Positions 1 through 7,649 of a DNA stretch of 11,050 nt are shown here, piece by piece (the first letter of the stretch is position 1; the number at the start of each line of letters is the position of its first letter). The notes beneath the pieces were generated by a model that was not told the DNA's origin, did not search any database, and saw nothing but the letters and a program-made list of their open reading frames with translations. This stretch comes from Gemmatimonadota bacterium (GTDB lineage: Bacteria > Latescibacterota > UBA2968 > UBA8231). A program made the position numbers and the translations under genes. The DNA lies in contig JAPOYQ010000172.1 of NCBI GenBank assembly GCA_026706505.1, positions 1 to 11,050 on the forward strand, given 5' to 3'.

Positions 1-1
1 G

Positions 2-3000
2 CTGGACATGGAGGTCGAGGAAGCGCTCAATCTTTTCGAAAACGTCGCCCCCGTGCGCCGCGTGCTCCAGACCCTGTACGACGTGGGCCTCGGCTACATC
101 AAGCTCGGTCAGCCAGCCCCCACTCTGTCCGGCGGCGAGGCCCAGCGCATCAAGCTGGCCAAGGAACTCTGCCGCCGCAGCACGGGCCGCACCCTCTACA
201 TCCTCGACGAGCCGACCACCGGCCTGCACTTTGCCGACGTGGACAAGCTGCTGCGCATCCTCCACACCTTTGCCGACCAAGGCAACAGCGTCGTCGTCGT
301 CGAGCACAACATGGAGGTCATCAAGACCGCGGATTACATCCTCGACTTAGGCCCCGAAGGGGGCGAGGACGGCGGCTGGATCATTGCGGCCGGGCCGCCA
401 GAAGCCGTGGCCCAAAACGCGCAGTCGCACACCGGCCACGCGCTCAAAAAGGCGCTCAAACCGCAGCGGGCGGCGCTGCCAGCGGCGGCGACCAACGGCC
501 ACGGCGAGGGCAACGGCTGGATCCGCGAGATCGAGATCCTCGGCGCGCGCCAGCACAACTTGCGCAACATCGACGTCAAAATCCCCCGCGACCAGCTAAC
601 GGTCATCTCCGGCGTCTCCGGCTCGGGCAAATCCTCACTGGCTTTCGACACCCTGTACGCCGAAGGACAGCGGCGCTACGTGGAGTCGCTGTCGGCGTAT
701 GCGCGGCAGTTTCTCGAACAAATGCAAAAGCCCAAGGTCGAGCGCGTCTCCGGGCTATCTCCGGCCATTGCCATCGAGCAGAAAGCACCCAGCCGCAATC
801 CCCGTTCCACAGTCGGCACGGTCACCGAAGTGTACGATTACATCCGCGCCCTGTACGCGGCCTTGGGGACCCAGCACTGCCCGCGCTGCCAAGTGCCGGC
901 CGGCACGCAGACCGCTCAGGAAATGGTCGAGCGCATCGCGCAGATGCCCGCTGGCCGCCGCATCCTCATCCTCGCGCCCATAGAGCCGCGCCAGAACGAA
1001 GGCTACGAAACCCTGTTGGCGCGCGCGCGCAGTGATGGTTTCCTCCGCGCCCGCATCGACGGCACAGTCCACGACTTGCGCGAAGAAATCCAGCTAGAGC
1101 GCCGCCATCGCCACCGCATCGAACTCGTCGTCGATCGCCTCGCCGTCCGCGCCAGCGACCGCGGCCGCCTCACCGAATCCGTCGAGCGCGCCCTAGAGTT
1201 GGGAGGCGGCGAGCTAGTCGTAGCCTCGCCCGACGATGAAACCGAGGAACGCTTCAGCCGACGCTACTCCTGCCCAGAGTGCGGCCGGGCCTTCTCGCCC
1301 CTGTCGCCGCAGTGCTTCTCCTTCAATCACCAGCAGGGCATGTGCCAAGTCTGCGAGGGACTGGGGCTAGGGCTGGGCGTCGATCGCGAGCGAGTCGTAG
1401 TGCCGCATCTCAGCGTGCGCGAGGGGGCCATTCGCGCTTGGGGGCCAGTGCAAGACCCGGAATTTGACCGCCTACTCTCCGTCGCGGGGGAGGCCCTGGG
1501 CTTCAGCTTGGACACGCCGTATGCCGCGCTCGCGCCCGAGGCCCGGCGCGCCCTGCTCTACGGCGCACCCGATCAGCAATTAACCGTGGACAATCTCGGC
1601 TTCCGCTACGCCGGTGTCTTGCCGCCCCTCGACGAGTACGCGAGTACCAGCAAGCGGCACCGGCACCTCTTGGACCAAGTCCCGTGCTCGGCGTGTGAAG
1701 GCAGCCGCCTGAATACCGACAGCCGCGCCGTGTACCTTCGCGACAAGAGCATTGTCCAAGTCGCCCGCCTGCCCATCGCCGAGAGCTTGTCTTTCTTCCG
1801 CGACATGCACCTCCACGAACGCGAGCGCGACATCGCCGGCGAGCTGCTGCAGGAAATCCGCACGCGCCTCGGCTTTTTAGACCGCGTCGGCCTCGGTTAC
1901 ATCGACTTGGAGCGCCGCGCCGCGACCCTGTCCGGCGGCGAGGCCCAGCGCATCCGCCTCGCCTCCCAGATCGGCTCCGGTCTCACCGGCGTGCTCTACC
2001 TGCTCGACGAGCCGACCATCGGCCTGCATCCGCGCGACAACGCCCGGCTGTTGGAAGCCCTCAACTCCCTGAAGGACTTGGGCAATACCATCGTATTAGT
2101 CGAGCACGACCGCGATACGCTCGAAGGAGCCGACCACATCGTCGATCTCGGCCCAGGCGCGGGCAGCGAGGGAGGCAACCTCGTCGCCGCCGGGATGCCC
2201 AGCCAGCTCGACAACGGCCGGCAGTCGCTCACCAGCGCGTACCTGCGCGGCGAGTTGCACATTCCGGTTCCGGACAGCCGCCGCAAGCGCCGCCGCGGGC
2301 AACTCATAGTGCGCGGCGCGCGCCAGCACAACCTCAAAAACATCGACGTGCCCATCCCGCTCGGCCGCCTCGTGTGCGTCACCGGTGTCTCGGGGTCGGG
2401 CAAGTCCTCGCTCGTGGAAAGCGTGCTCTTCAACGCCCTCGCCAACGAACTGCACAAGGCCAACCGCCCGGTCGGCGAGCACGACCAAATCGACGGGGTT
2501 GAGCACATCGACAAGGTCATCCACATCGACCAAACCCCCATCGGCCACTCCCCGCGCTCCACCCCGGCCACCGTCATGGGCGTCTTCGACCTGATGCGCC
2601 AGCTCTACGCGGACCTGCCAGACGCCAAGGTCGCTGGCTTTGCGGCCGGGCGCTTCAGTTTTAACAAGCCCGGGGGCCGCTGCGAGACCTGCGAGGGGCT
2701 GGGGCAGCGCTGCATAGAGATGCACTTCTTGCCCGATGTGTGGGTCGAATGCGACCACTGCCGCGGCCAGCGCTACACGCCCGAAGTGCTGCGGGTGCAG
2801 TTCAAAGGACATTCGATTGCCGACGTGCTGCAAATGCGGGTGCGCGACGCGCTCGTCCTCTGCGAAAACATTCCCCGCATTCGCAAGCGCCTGCAAATCA
2901 TGGAGGACGTCGGCTTGGGCTACATGTCCTTGGGACAGTCCTCGACCACCCTGTCCGGCGGCGAGGCCCAGCGTCTCAAGCTGGCCGCGGAATTGTGCCG

Positions 3001-3313
3001 CCCCGACACCGGGCAGACCCTCTACATCCTCGACGAGCCAACTACTGGTCTGCACTTGGCCGACATTGAGTGCCTACTCGCCGTGCTCCACCGCCTCGTC
3101 GATGCCGGTAACACCATGGTCGTCATCGAGCACAACATGGATGTCATCAAGACCGCGGATCACCTCATCGACTTGGGACCAGAGGGAGGCGATCAAGGGG
3201 GAATGCTCGTTGCCGCAGGTGCGCCAGAAAAAGTCGCTCAGAGCCGACAATCGCACACCGGGCACATTCTCGCCGACGTGCTGCGGCGCGACAAAAAGGC
3301 GCAGCGAACATGA
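2..3313 (+). CDS. uvrA: Double-length UvrA (excinuclease ABC subunit A), 5' end outside window
   Basis: UvrA is the damage-recognition ATPase of nucleotide excision repair; it dimerises and loads UvrB on damaged DNA. The frame is open to the window edge, so the start is missing. Residues are numbered from the ATG at 8. Residues 1-150 are the end of one UvrA unit: signature LSGGEAQR 40-47 and Walker [12 protein letters not shown] 64-74. After a low-complexity linker (about 151-170) a complete second unit of about 930 residues follows, the usual length of a whole UvrA. It has Walker [10 protein letters not shown] at 202-210 and 793-801, signatures at 640-648 and 981-989, Walker B at 664-674 and 1006-1016, and a UvrB-binding insert near 330-400. 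Zinc cysteine pairs are 422/425 with 446/449, and 892/895 with 915/918. No key residue is missing. Chlamydial UvrA is a known double-length form of this type. The stop overlaps the next start (ATGA, 3310-3313). Confidence 0.96.
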   Translation: MDMEVEEALNLFENVAPVRRVLQTLYDVGLGYIKLGQPAPTLSGGEAQRIKLAKELCRRSTGRTLYILDEPTTGLHFADVDKLLRILHTFADQGNSVVVVEHNMEVIKTADYILDLGPEGGEDGGWIIAAGPPEAVAQNAQSHTGHALKKALKPQRAALPAAATNGHGEGNGWIREIEILGARQHNLRNIDVKIPRDQLTVISGVSGSGKSSLAFDTLYAEGQRRYVESLSAYARQFLEQMQKPKVERVSGLSPAIAIEQKAPSRNPRSTVGTVTEVYDYIRALYAALGTQHCPRCQVPAGTQTAQEMVERIAQMPAGRRILILAPIEPRQNEGYETLLARARSDGFLRARIDGTVHDLREEIQLERRHRHRIELVVDRLAVRASDRGRLTESVERALELGGGELVVASPDDETEERFSRRYSCPECGRAFSPLSPQCFSFNHQQGMCQVCEGLGLGLGVDRERVVVPHLSVREGAIRAWGPVQDPEFDRLLSVAGEALGFSLDTPYAALAPEARRALLYGAPDQQLTVDNLGFRYAGVLPPLDEYASTSKRHRHLLDQVPCSACEGSRLNTDSRAVYLRDKSIVQVARLPIAESLSFFRDMHLHERERDIAGELLQEIRTRLGFLDRVGLGYIDLERRAATLSGGEAQRIRLASQIGSGLTGVLYLLDEPTIGLHPRDNARLLEALNSLKDLGNTIVLVEHDRDTLEGADHIVDLGPGAGSEGGNLVAAGMPSQLDNGRQSLTSAYLRGELHIPVPDSRRKRRRGQLIVRGARQHNLKNIDVPIPLGRLVCVTGVSGSGKSSLVESVLFNALANELHKANRPVGEHDQIDGVEHIDKVIHIDQTPIGHSPRSTPATVMGVFDLMRQLYADLPDAKVAGFAAGRFSFNKPGGRCETCEGLGQRCIEMHFLPDVWVECDHCRGQRYTPEVLRVQFKGHSIADVLQMRVRDALVLCENIPRIRKRLQIMEDVGLGYMSLGQSSTTLSGGEAQRLKLAAELCRPDTGQTLYILDEPTTGLHLADIECLLAVLHRLVDAGNTMVVIEHNMDVIKTADHLIDLGPEGGDQGGMLVAAGAPEKVAQSRQSHTGHILADVLRRDKKAQRT

Positions 3314-3963
3314 GCGAGTTGTACCTGCCCCAGCGCGCCTTTTTCGAGTTCTCCTTTCGCTGCCCGCGGCGGGAAAAGCCGCCCAAGATCGACGGCAACT
3401 TGCGCGATTGGGACGACGCGGCGCGCGTGCCCGACCTGATGGCCGTCGATGGCCACCAGCCCTTTGCCTCGGTCTATATGGCCTACGACGACAGCGGCCT
3501 GTACTTTGCCTGCGAGGTCAAGCGCAAGACGACCTACAAGCTCAATCCGCTCCAACCCGCTGCCGGCGACAGCCTCGAACTCTTCATCGATACCCGCGAC
3601 GTCAAGGAGCATCGCGCCAACCGCTTCTGCCACCGGTTTTACGTCTTGCCCGGCGGCAGCGGCAAGGACGGCAAGCAACCCATCGCCCGCCAGATCTCCA
3701 TTGAGGATGCCCGCGAACAGGCACCTCCCTGTCCGGAAGACTCGATTGAGACGGGTCTGCGCCGGCTTAAGCGGAGTTATCAGCTAGAGATCAAACTGCC
3801 GGCCGCAGGTCTCAATGGCTTTGCGCCGAGGGAGTTCAGCCGGGTGGGGTTTGCGTACCTGTTGCACGACGCGCAGCACGGCACCCAGTCTTGGTCGTCC
3901 ATCTCGGACATGGGTGTAGAGCGCGATCCGAGCACTTGGGGCACGGCCGAACTGGTGGACTAG
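3310..3963 (+). CDS. CBM9-like (DOMON-type) beta-sandwich protein, no signal peptide
   Basis: A 217-residue protein that looks like one carbohydrate-binding-module-family-9-like domain. Family hallmarks visible in order: IDGNLRDWDDA (27-37), VYMAYDDSGLYFACEV (55-70), GDSLELFIDTRD (86-97), an amphipathic strand YQLEIKLPAAGLNGF (157-171), and a C-terminal DPSTWGTAELVD (206-217). Such domains usually sit in secreted xylanases, cytochrome or sugar-binding proteins, but here the domain stands alone and the N terminus ([16 protein letters not shown]) has no signal peptide, so it is predicted cytoplasmic. Its ligand cannot be read from the sequence. The start is fixed by the ATGA overlap with uvrA and by an AAAAAGG about 10 bases upstream (3293-3299), which suggests translational coupling with uvrA. 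A functional link to DNA repair is not evident. The fold call is fairly secure; the function is unknown. Confidence 0.8.
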   Translation: MSELYLPQRAFFEFSFRCPRREKPPKIDGNLRDWDDAARVPDLMAVDGHQPFASVYMAYDDSGLYFACEVKRKTTYKLNPLQPAAGDSLELFIDTRDVKEHRANRFCHRFYVLPGGSGKDGKQPIARQISIEDAREQAPPCPEDSIETGLRRLKRSYQLEIKLPAAGLNGFAPREFSRVGFAYLLHDAQHGTQSWSSISDMGVERDPSTWGTAELVD

Positions 3964-3981
3964 GACAGTCGGCGTCCTTTT
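3962..3981 (+). terminator. Weak intrinsic terminator candidate after the uvrA operon
   Basis: AGGAC (3962-3966) can pair with GTCCT (3974-3978) around a 7-base loop, and the stem runs into a short T run (3978-3981). It overlaps the TAG stop of the CBM9-like gene. The stem has only five pairs and the T run only four bases, so it is a weak candidate, but the position is right for separating the uvrA operon from the next one. Confidence 0.3.
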
Positions 3982-4009
3982 ACCTATCTTATATTTCTTA
4001 TATTTAAAT
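3979..4009 (+). promoter_or_regulatory. AT-rich spacer with possible promoter for the DUF2723 operon
   Basis: The 84-base gap between the CBM9-like stop and the ATG at 4048 has a strikingly AT-rich core (about 3978-4020) in an otherwise GC-rich window. TTTACC at 3979-3984 matches four of six bases of a sigma70 -35 box. Several -10-like hexamers lie downstream (TATATT at 3999-4004, TTAAAT at 4004-4009), with spacings of 14 to 19 bases, so the exact pair is uncertain. The composition and its place between two coupled gene sets are the main support. Confidence 0.35.
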
Positions 4010-4047
4010 AGATCGTTTATCTGCACATTCACCCAAGACCATTGCCA

Positions 4048-6624
4048 ATGCCTAATTCCGCTGTAATCCACCGAGTTTTCGGGGTGGGGATTTTTGTGCT
4101 GACGCTGGGGATGTACGTGAAGACCCTTGCGCCGACCACGTCGTTTTGGGACTGCGGCGAATTCATCGCCACGTCCTATATCCTCGGCGTACCCCATCCT
4201 CCGGGCGCTCCTTTGTACGTGCTGCTAGGGCGAGTCTTCACCCTGTTCCCCTTTGGCGAAGTCGCTATCCGCGTCAACTTCATGTCCGCGCTGACGTCCG
4301 CGCTGGCGCTTCGGTGCGTCTATCTAACGCCCGTCGCGCTAGGCCGACGGGCGGTGGGCGGTCAGCCCCTGCAACCGCTGGGCGACGCCCGCGACATCGG
4401 CGTCCTCGCCGGTGGGGCCGTGGCCGCGCTGACGTTGGCGTTTTCCTACACCCAGTGGTACAACGCCTCCGAAGCCGAAGTGTACGGCTACTCTATTTTA
4501 TTTACCTGTCTGGGACTGTGGCTGATTTTCTATTGGGAAGGCAGCGGCGCTGGCGCGGCCAACGATCGCTGGCTGTTGGCGCTGGCGTACTTGTTCGGCC
4601 TCGGCGGCGGCGTGCACCTGTTGTGCCTGTTGACGATTCCATCGCTCATGCTGCTGGCGTGGTTTGCCGACCGCGAGCTGCGGCGGCTCATCTTGACACT
4701 GATAGTATGGGGCGCGGCCGCATTCCTGACGATAGCGGGAATAGGGCCGGGCGTATGGTCGAATGTAGGGATAGTAATAGAGGGGTTGGTGGTGCTCTAC
4801 ATTCTGCGTCGGAATGACCCGCAGAACCAGCGGTTGTTCTTCCTCCTGCTAGGAGTCCTCGTGCTGTTCGCGCTGGGCTATTCCACGTATGGCGCGTTGT
4901 ACATTCGCTCTGGCCTGAATCCGGCCATCGACGAGAACGATCCAGAAACCTGGTCGGCGTTCCTCAAGTTCCTCAACCGCGAGCAATACGGCACCGAGAG
5001 CATGCTGACGACCATGCTGACGGCGCGGGCGAGCCGCACCTATCAGTTCTGGGATCAGCAAATGAAGTACTTCTTTCAGCAGTTTCCCTTTCCGCTTTTC
5101 GAGCGGGACGTGGTATTCCGCAAGGCTACCATAAACCTGCCGGATCGAGTATCCATTTCGCTGGTGCCGTACTTACTGGGGCTGTGGGGGCTGGTGTGGC
5201 ACTGGCGGCAGGACTGGCGGCGATTCGGGGGCGTGTTGCTGCTGTTTTTGATTATGGGATTTGGGCTGTCGCTCTACCTGAACATGCCAGACCCGCAGCC
5301 GCGCGAGCGGCACTATGTGTTCGGCGGGATGTACCTAGCGTTCGCGCTGTGGATCGGGTTGGGCTGGCTGGGCGTAGTGGAAGCGGTGCGGCAGCAGTGG
5401 GGGGGGTATCGGACAGTAGTGGTGGTGGCGGCAGTTGGGTTGTTCCTGCCAGCCGGAGTGGCGGCGCGGCTCTATCACGTGCAAGACCGCACGGGCGACT
5501 ATATCGCCTATGACTACGCGCACAACATGCTGACGAGCTGCGAGGAAGGCTCCATCCTGTTCACCAACGGGGACAACGACACGTTTCCGCTGTGGTTCTT
5601 GCAGGAAGTAGAAGGGATGCGGCGCGATGTGCGGGTGGTCAACTTGAGCCTGTTGAACACCAATTGGTACATCAAGCAACTGCGCGACCGCGAGCCGCGC
5701 ATCGACATCCGCTACACCGACGACTTCATCGACTCAGTACTCACCGACACGCAGATGGTTGATTTCTACAAGCGGTACTGGCCCGAGCCCAAGGTGCCGC
5801 CGGAGCTAAAGAAACTGGGAATCGACGTGGAAGTGAGCGCTCCCCCCGAGTACCCGATTCTCCGCGTCCAAGACGTCATGGTCATCAAAATTCTGGCCTG
5901 GAACGAGTGGAAAAAACCCATCCACTTTGCCATCACCGTTCCCACCAGCAACCTGCTCAACCTCGACCCCTATTTGACCATGGTCGGCATGAGCGTAAAA
6001 GTCTCGCCCGAGCCTACAGACGGAGTAGATGACGAGGCCCTAGAGCACAATCTCCTCGAAAAATATCGCTTCCGCGGCCTCAACGACCCATCCTTGTACA
6101 AGGACGAAAACTCCGAGCGCCTCTTGGGCAACTACTGGGCTTGTGTCATGCAATTGGCCCGCAGCTACGCGGAGCAGGGGCGCAAAGATGAAGTGCCGCA
6201 ACTCATGCAGTGGGCGCGGGACAACATCTACATAGGTTGGGAAAACCACTATGCAGCGGCCGATTACTTCAGCACCCTCGGCCAGCACGACATCGCGATC
6301 GATCACATCTACGAAGCCGCGCAATTCCTCATCGAGCGCGTAGGCATTGAGCCGGCCGCCACCTACGACAATATCATCGCGCTGACCGGGGTGCTGATCC
6401 AAGAACCTTACTCGGCCTACGACCGCGCCGAGCCCCTCTATTACCAAGCCATCGCCCTCGCACCGAAACGCTGGGAGGCCTACTACGAGTTGGCCGCCGC
6501 CCGACAGGCCAAGGGCGATGTTCCCGGAGCACTGGCCATCCTCCAGCAGTACAAAGAGCAATACGGCGAGCGGCCGGAATTGGTCGAGGCCGAGCGCATC
6601 CTCCGCCAGTCCGCCTCTCCATGA
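4048..6624 (+). CDS. DUF2723 (TMEM260-like) GT-C membrane protein with TPR-like C-terminal tail
   Basis: An 858-residue polytopic membrane protein of the DUF2723 family, related to GT-C (protein O-mannosyltransferase-like) enzymes; the eukaryotic relative TMEM260 is an O-mannosyltransferase. Residues are numbered from ATG 4048. The first lumenal loop carries WDCGEF (34-39), whose D35 and E38 are candidate catalytic acids, followed by GVPHPPGAPLYVLLGR. Further hallmarks are LNREQYG (309-315), RERHY (419-423) and NGDNDTFPLWFLQ (507-519). About 11-13 hydrophobic segments lie between 11 and 472. From about 475 the protein is soluble, and 690-850 is helical and TPR-like (ALAPKRWEAYYELAAARQAKGD). 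It probably transfers sugar from a lipid-linked donor outside the inner membrane; donor and acceptor are unknown. A TTG two codons upstream (4042) is an alternative start, and neither start has a clear ribosome site. It is the first gene of an ATGA-coupled trio. Five rare-looking ATA codons cluster at 4702-4779. Confidence 0.9.
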   Translation: MPNSAVIHRVFGVGIFVLTLGMYVKTLAPTTSFWDCGEFIATSYILGVPHPPGAPLYVLLGRVFTLFPFGEVAIRVNFMSALTSALALRCVYLTPVALGRRAVGGQPLQPLGDARDIGVLAGGAVAALTLAFSYTQWYNASEAEVYGYSILFTCLGLWLIFYWEGSGAGAANDRWLLALAYLFGLGGGVHLLCLLTIPSLMLLAWFADRELRRLILTLIVWGAAAFLTIAGIGPGVWSNVGIVIEGLVVLYILRRNDPQNQRLFFLLLGVLVLFALGYSTYGALYIRSGLNPAIDENDPETWSAFLKFLNREQYGTESMLTTMLTARASRTYQFWDQQMKYFFQQFPFPLFERDVVFRKATINLPDRVSISLVPYLLGLWGLVWHWRQDWRRFGGVLLLFLIMGFGLSLYLNMPDPQPRERHYVFGGMYLAFALWIGLGWLGVVEAVRQQWGGYRTVVVVAAVGLFLPAGVAARLYHVQDRTGDYIAYDYAHNMLTSCEEGSILFTNGDNDTFPLWFLQEVEGMRRDVRVVNLSLLNTNWYIKQLRDREPRIDIRYTDDFIDSVLTDTQMVDFYKRYWPEPKVPPELKKLGIDVEVSAPPEYPILRVQDVMVIKILAWNEWKKPIHFAITVPTSNLLNLDPYLTMVGMSVKVSPEPTDGVDDEALEHNLLEKYRFRGLNDPSLYKDENSERLLGNYWACVMQLARSYAEQGRKDEVPQLMQWARDNIYIGWENHYAAADYFSTLGQHDIAIDHIYEAAQFLIERVGIEPAATYDNIIALTGVLIQEPYSAYDRAEPLYYQAIALAPKRWEAYYELAAARQAKGDVPGALAILQQYKEQYGERPELVEAERILRQSASP

Positions 6625-7649
6625 CCGAGGCCGTCACCGTCGTCATCCCGCACTACCGCGCCGACGTGCTCTACGACTGCGTGGCCTCGGTCTATGCACA
6701 CAGCGATTATCCCGTCTGCGTGCTCGTCGTCGACGACGGCGGCAACGCGCCTAGCTTGCAGCGGGCCAAAGCCGCTTTTCCCGCGCTAGAGGTCTTGCCC
6801 AACGAGCGCAACTTAGGGTTTGCCGCAGCCTGCAATCGCGGCTTGGCGGCCGCCCACACCCGCTACGCCGTGCTGCTCAACGACGACACCCGCGTCGAGC
6901 CGAACTGGCTCGCCCCCCTTGTCGCCATGGCCGACAGCAACCCCCGGATTGCCGCTTGCCAGCCCAAGCTGCGCTCGGCCAGCGCGCCCGACCGCTTCGA
7001 TTACGGAGGCGGGGCCGGGGGCTATATCGACGCCTTGGGCTACGCCTTTTGTCGGGGGCGGCTCTTCGACCGCTGTGAGCGCGACGAGGGCCAATACGAT
7101 GCGCCCGTACCGCTCTTTTGGGCCTGTGGCGCGGCCCTCTTTCTCCGCGTCGCTGCGGCCCGCCAAGTCGGGTTTTTCGACCCCGAGTACTTCATGCACT
7201 TTGAGGAAATCGACTTGTGCTGGCGTCTCCAACTCGCCGGCTACCAGATCCGCGCCGTGCCGCAATCCGTAGTCTTTCACCACTCGGGCTTCTCTCAGCC
7301 TCCAGCCACCTTCCGCAAGACGTACTTCAACCACCGCAATAGCCTCATCACGCTGTGCAAAAACGCGGGATTGCGCCGCCTGCTGTGGCTGCTGCCCTTG
7401 CGTCTGTGGTTGGAGGTGTTGGCCGTACTCTATTACCTCCGCCAAGGTCAGTGGTCCAGCGCACCGGCCCCTTGTGCCGCCTTGCTTTGGTGCCTCGCGC
7501 ATCCGCGCAACATCTATCGCCGCCGCCGCCAGAGCCAAGCCATCCGCTGCGCATCAGTCGCGCACGATGGCGTCTATTCGGGCAGCATTCTCTATCAGTA
7601 CTTTGCTCGCCGCGTCCAGCGCACCTCCGCGCTCGTGCCCGAGCCATGA
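6621..7649 (+). CDS. Family 2 glycosyltransferase (rhamnosyltransferase-like)
   Basis: A 342-residue GT-A fold glycosyltransferase of family 2, close in layout to the WbbL-type group that adds a sugar to a lipid-linked or polysaccharide acceptor from a nucleotide-sugar. Visible motifs: VTVVIPHYR (5-13) as first strand, VVDDG (36-40), NLGFAAACNRG (64-74), the metal-binding LLNDDT (85-90, a DxD equivalent), ACGAALFLR (168-176), and FMHFEEIDLCWR (191-202), which supplies the acidic base (E195/E196, D198). HHSG lies at 220-223. A hydrophobic, Arg-rich stretch (about 249-275) probably holds it to the inner face of the cytoplasmic membrane. The ATG overlaps the stop of the DUF2723 gene (ATGA, 6621-6624) with no Shine-Dalgarno, so translation is likely coupled. 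The substrate sugar cannot be read from sequence. Likely partner: it may build the glycan or lipid-linked donor used by the upstream membrane protein, an inference from context. Confidence 0.9.
   Translation: MTEAVTVVIPHYRADVLYDCVASVYAHSDYPVCVLVVDDGGNAPSLQRAKAAFPALEVLPNERNLGFAAACNRGLAAAHTRYAVLLNDDTRVEPNWLAPLVAMADSNPRIAACQPKLRSASAPDRFDYGGGAGGYIDALGYAFCRGRLFDRCERDEGQYDAPVPLFWACGAALFLRVAAARQVGFFDPEYFMHFEEIDLCWRLQLAGYQIRAVPQSVVFHHSGFSQPPATFRKTYFNHRNSLITLCKNAGLRRLLWLLPLRLWLEVLAVLYYLRQGQWSSAPAPCAALLWCLAHPRNIYRRRRQSQAIRCASVAHDGVYSGSILYQYFARRVQRTSALVPEP

Noticed and set aside
2096..3055. Long minus-strand open frame (319 codons) opposite uvrA
   Set aside because: It lies wholly opposite strongly conserved UvrA sequence; the protein is Val/Ala-rich with no recognisable domain. 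GC-rich codon bias opens such antisense frames.
2736..3704. Plus-strand frame of 322 codons across the uvrA / CBM9-like junction
   Set aside because: It overlaps two well-supported genes in another frame, and its Ser/Pro/Arg-rich translation has no family features.
4042..4047. TTG start two codons before the ATG of the DUF2723 gene
   Set aside because: ATG at 4048 is the commoner start codon; neither has a clear ribosome site. The difference of two residues does not affect the annotation.
6813..7538. Minus-strand frame of 241 codons opposite the glycosyltransferase
   Set aside because: Antisense shadow of a conserved GT2 domain, with no motif, promoter or ribosome site.
7355..7645. N-terminal extension of the NamZ-like frame, 97 codons, with an Ala-rich start
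   Set aside because: It overlaps the glycosyltransferase C terminus in another frame and is Pro/Arg-rich further on. Start 7646 gives the usual family length and an ATGA junction.
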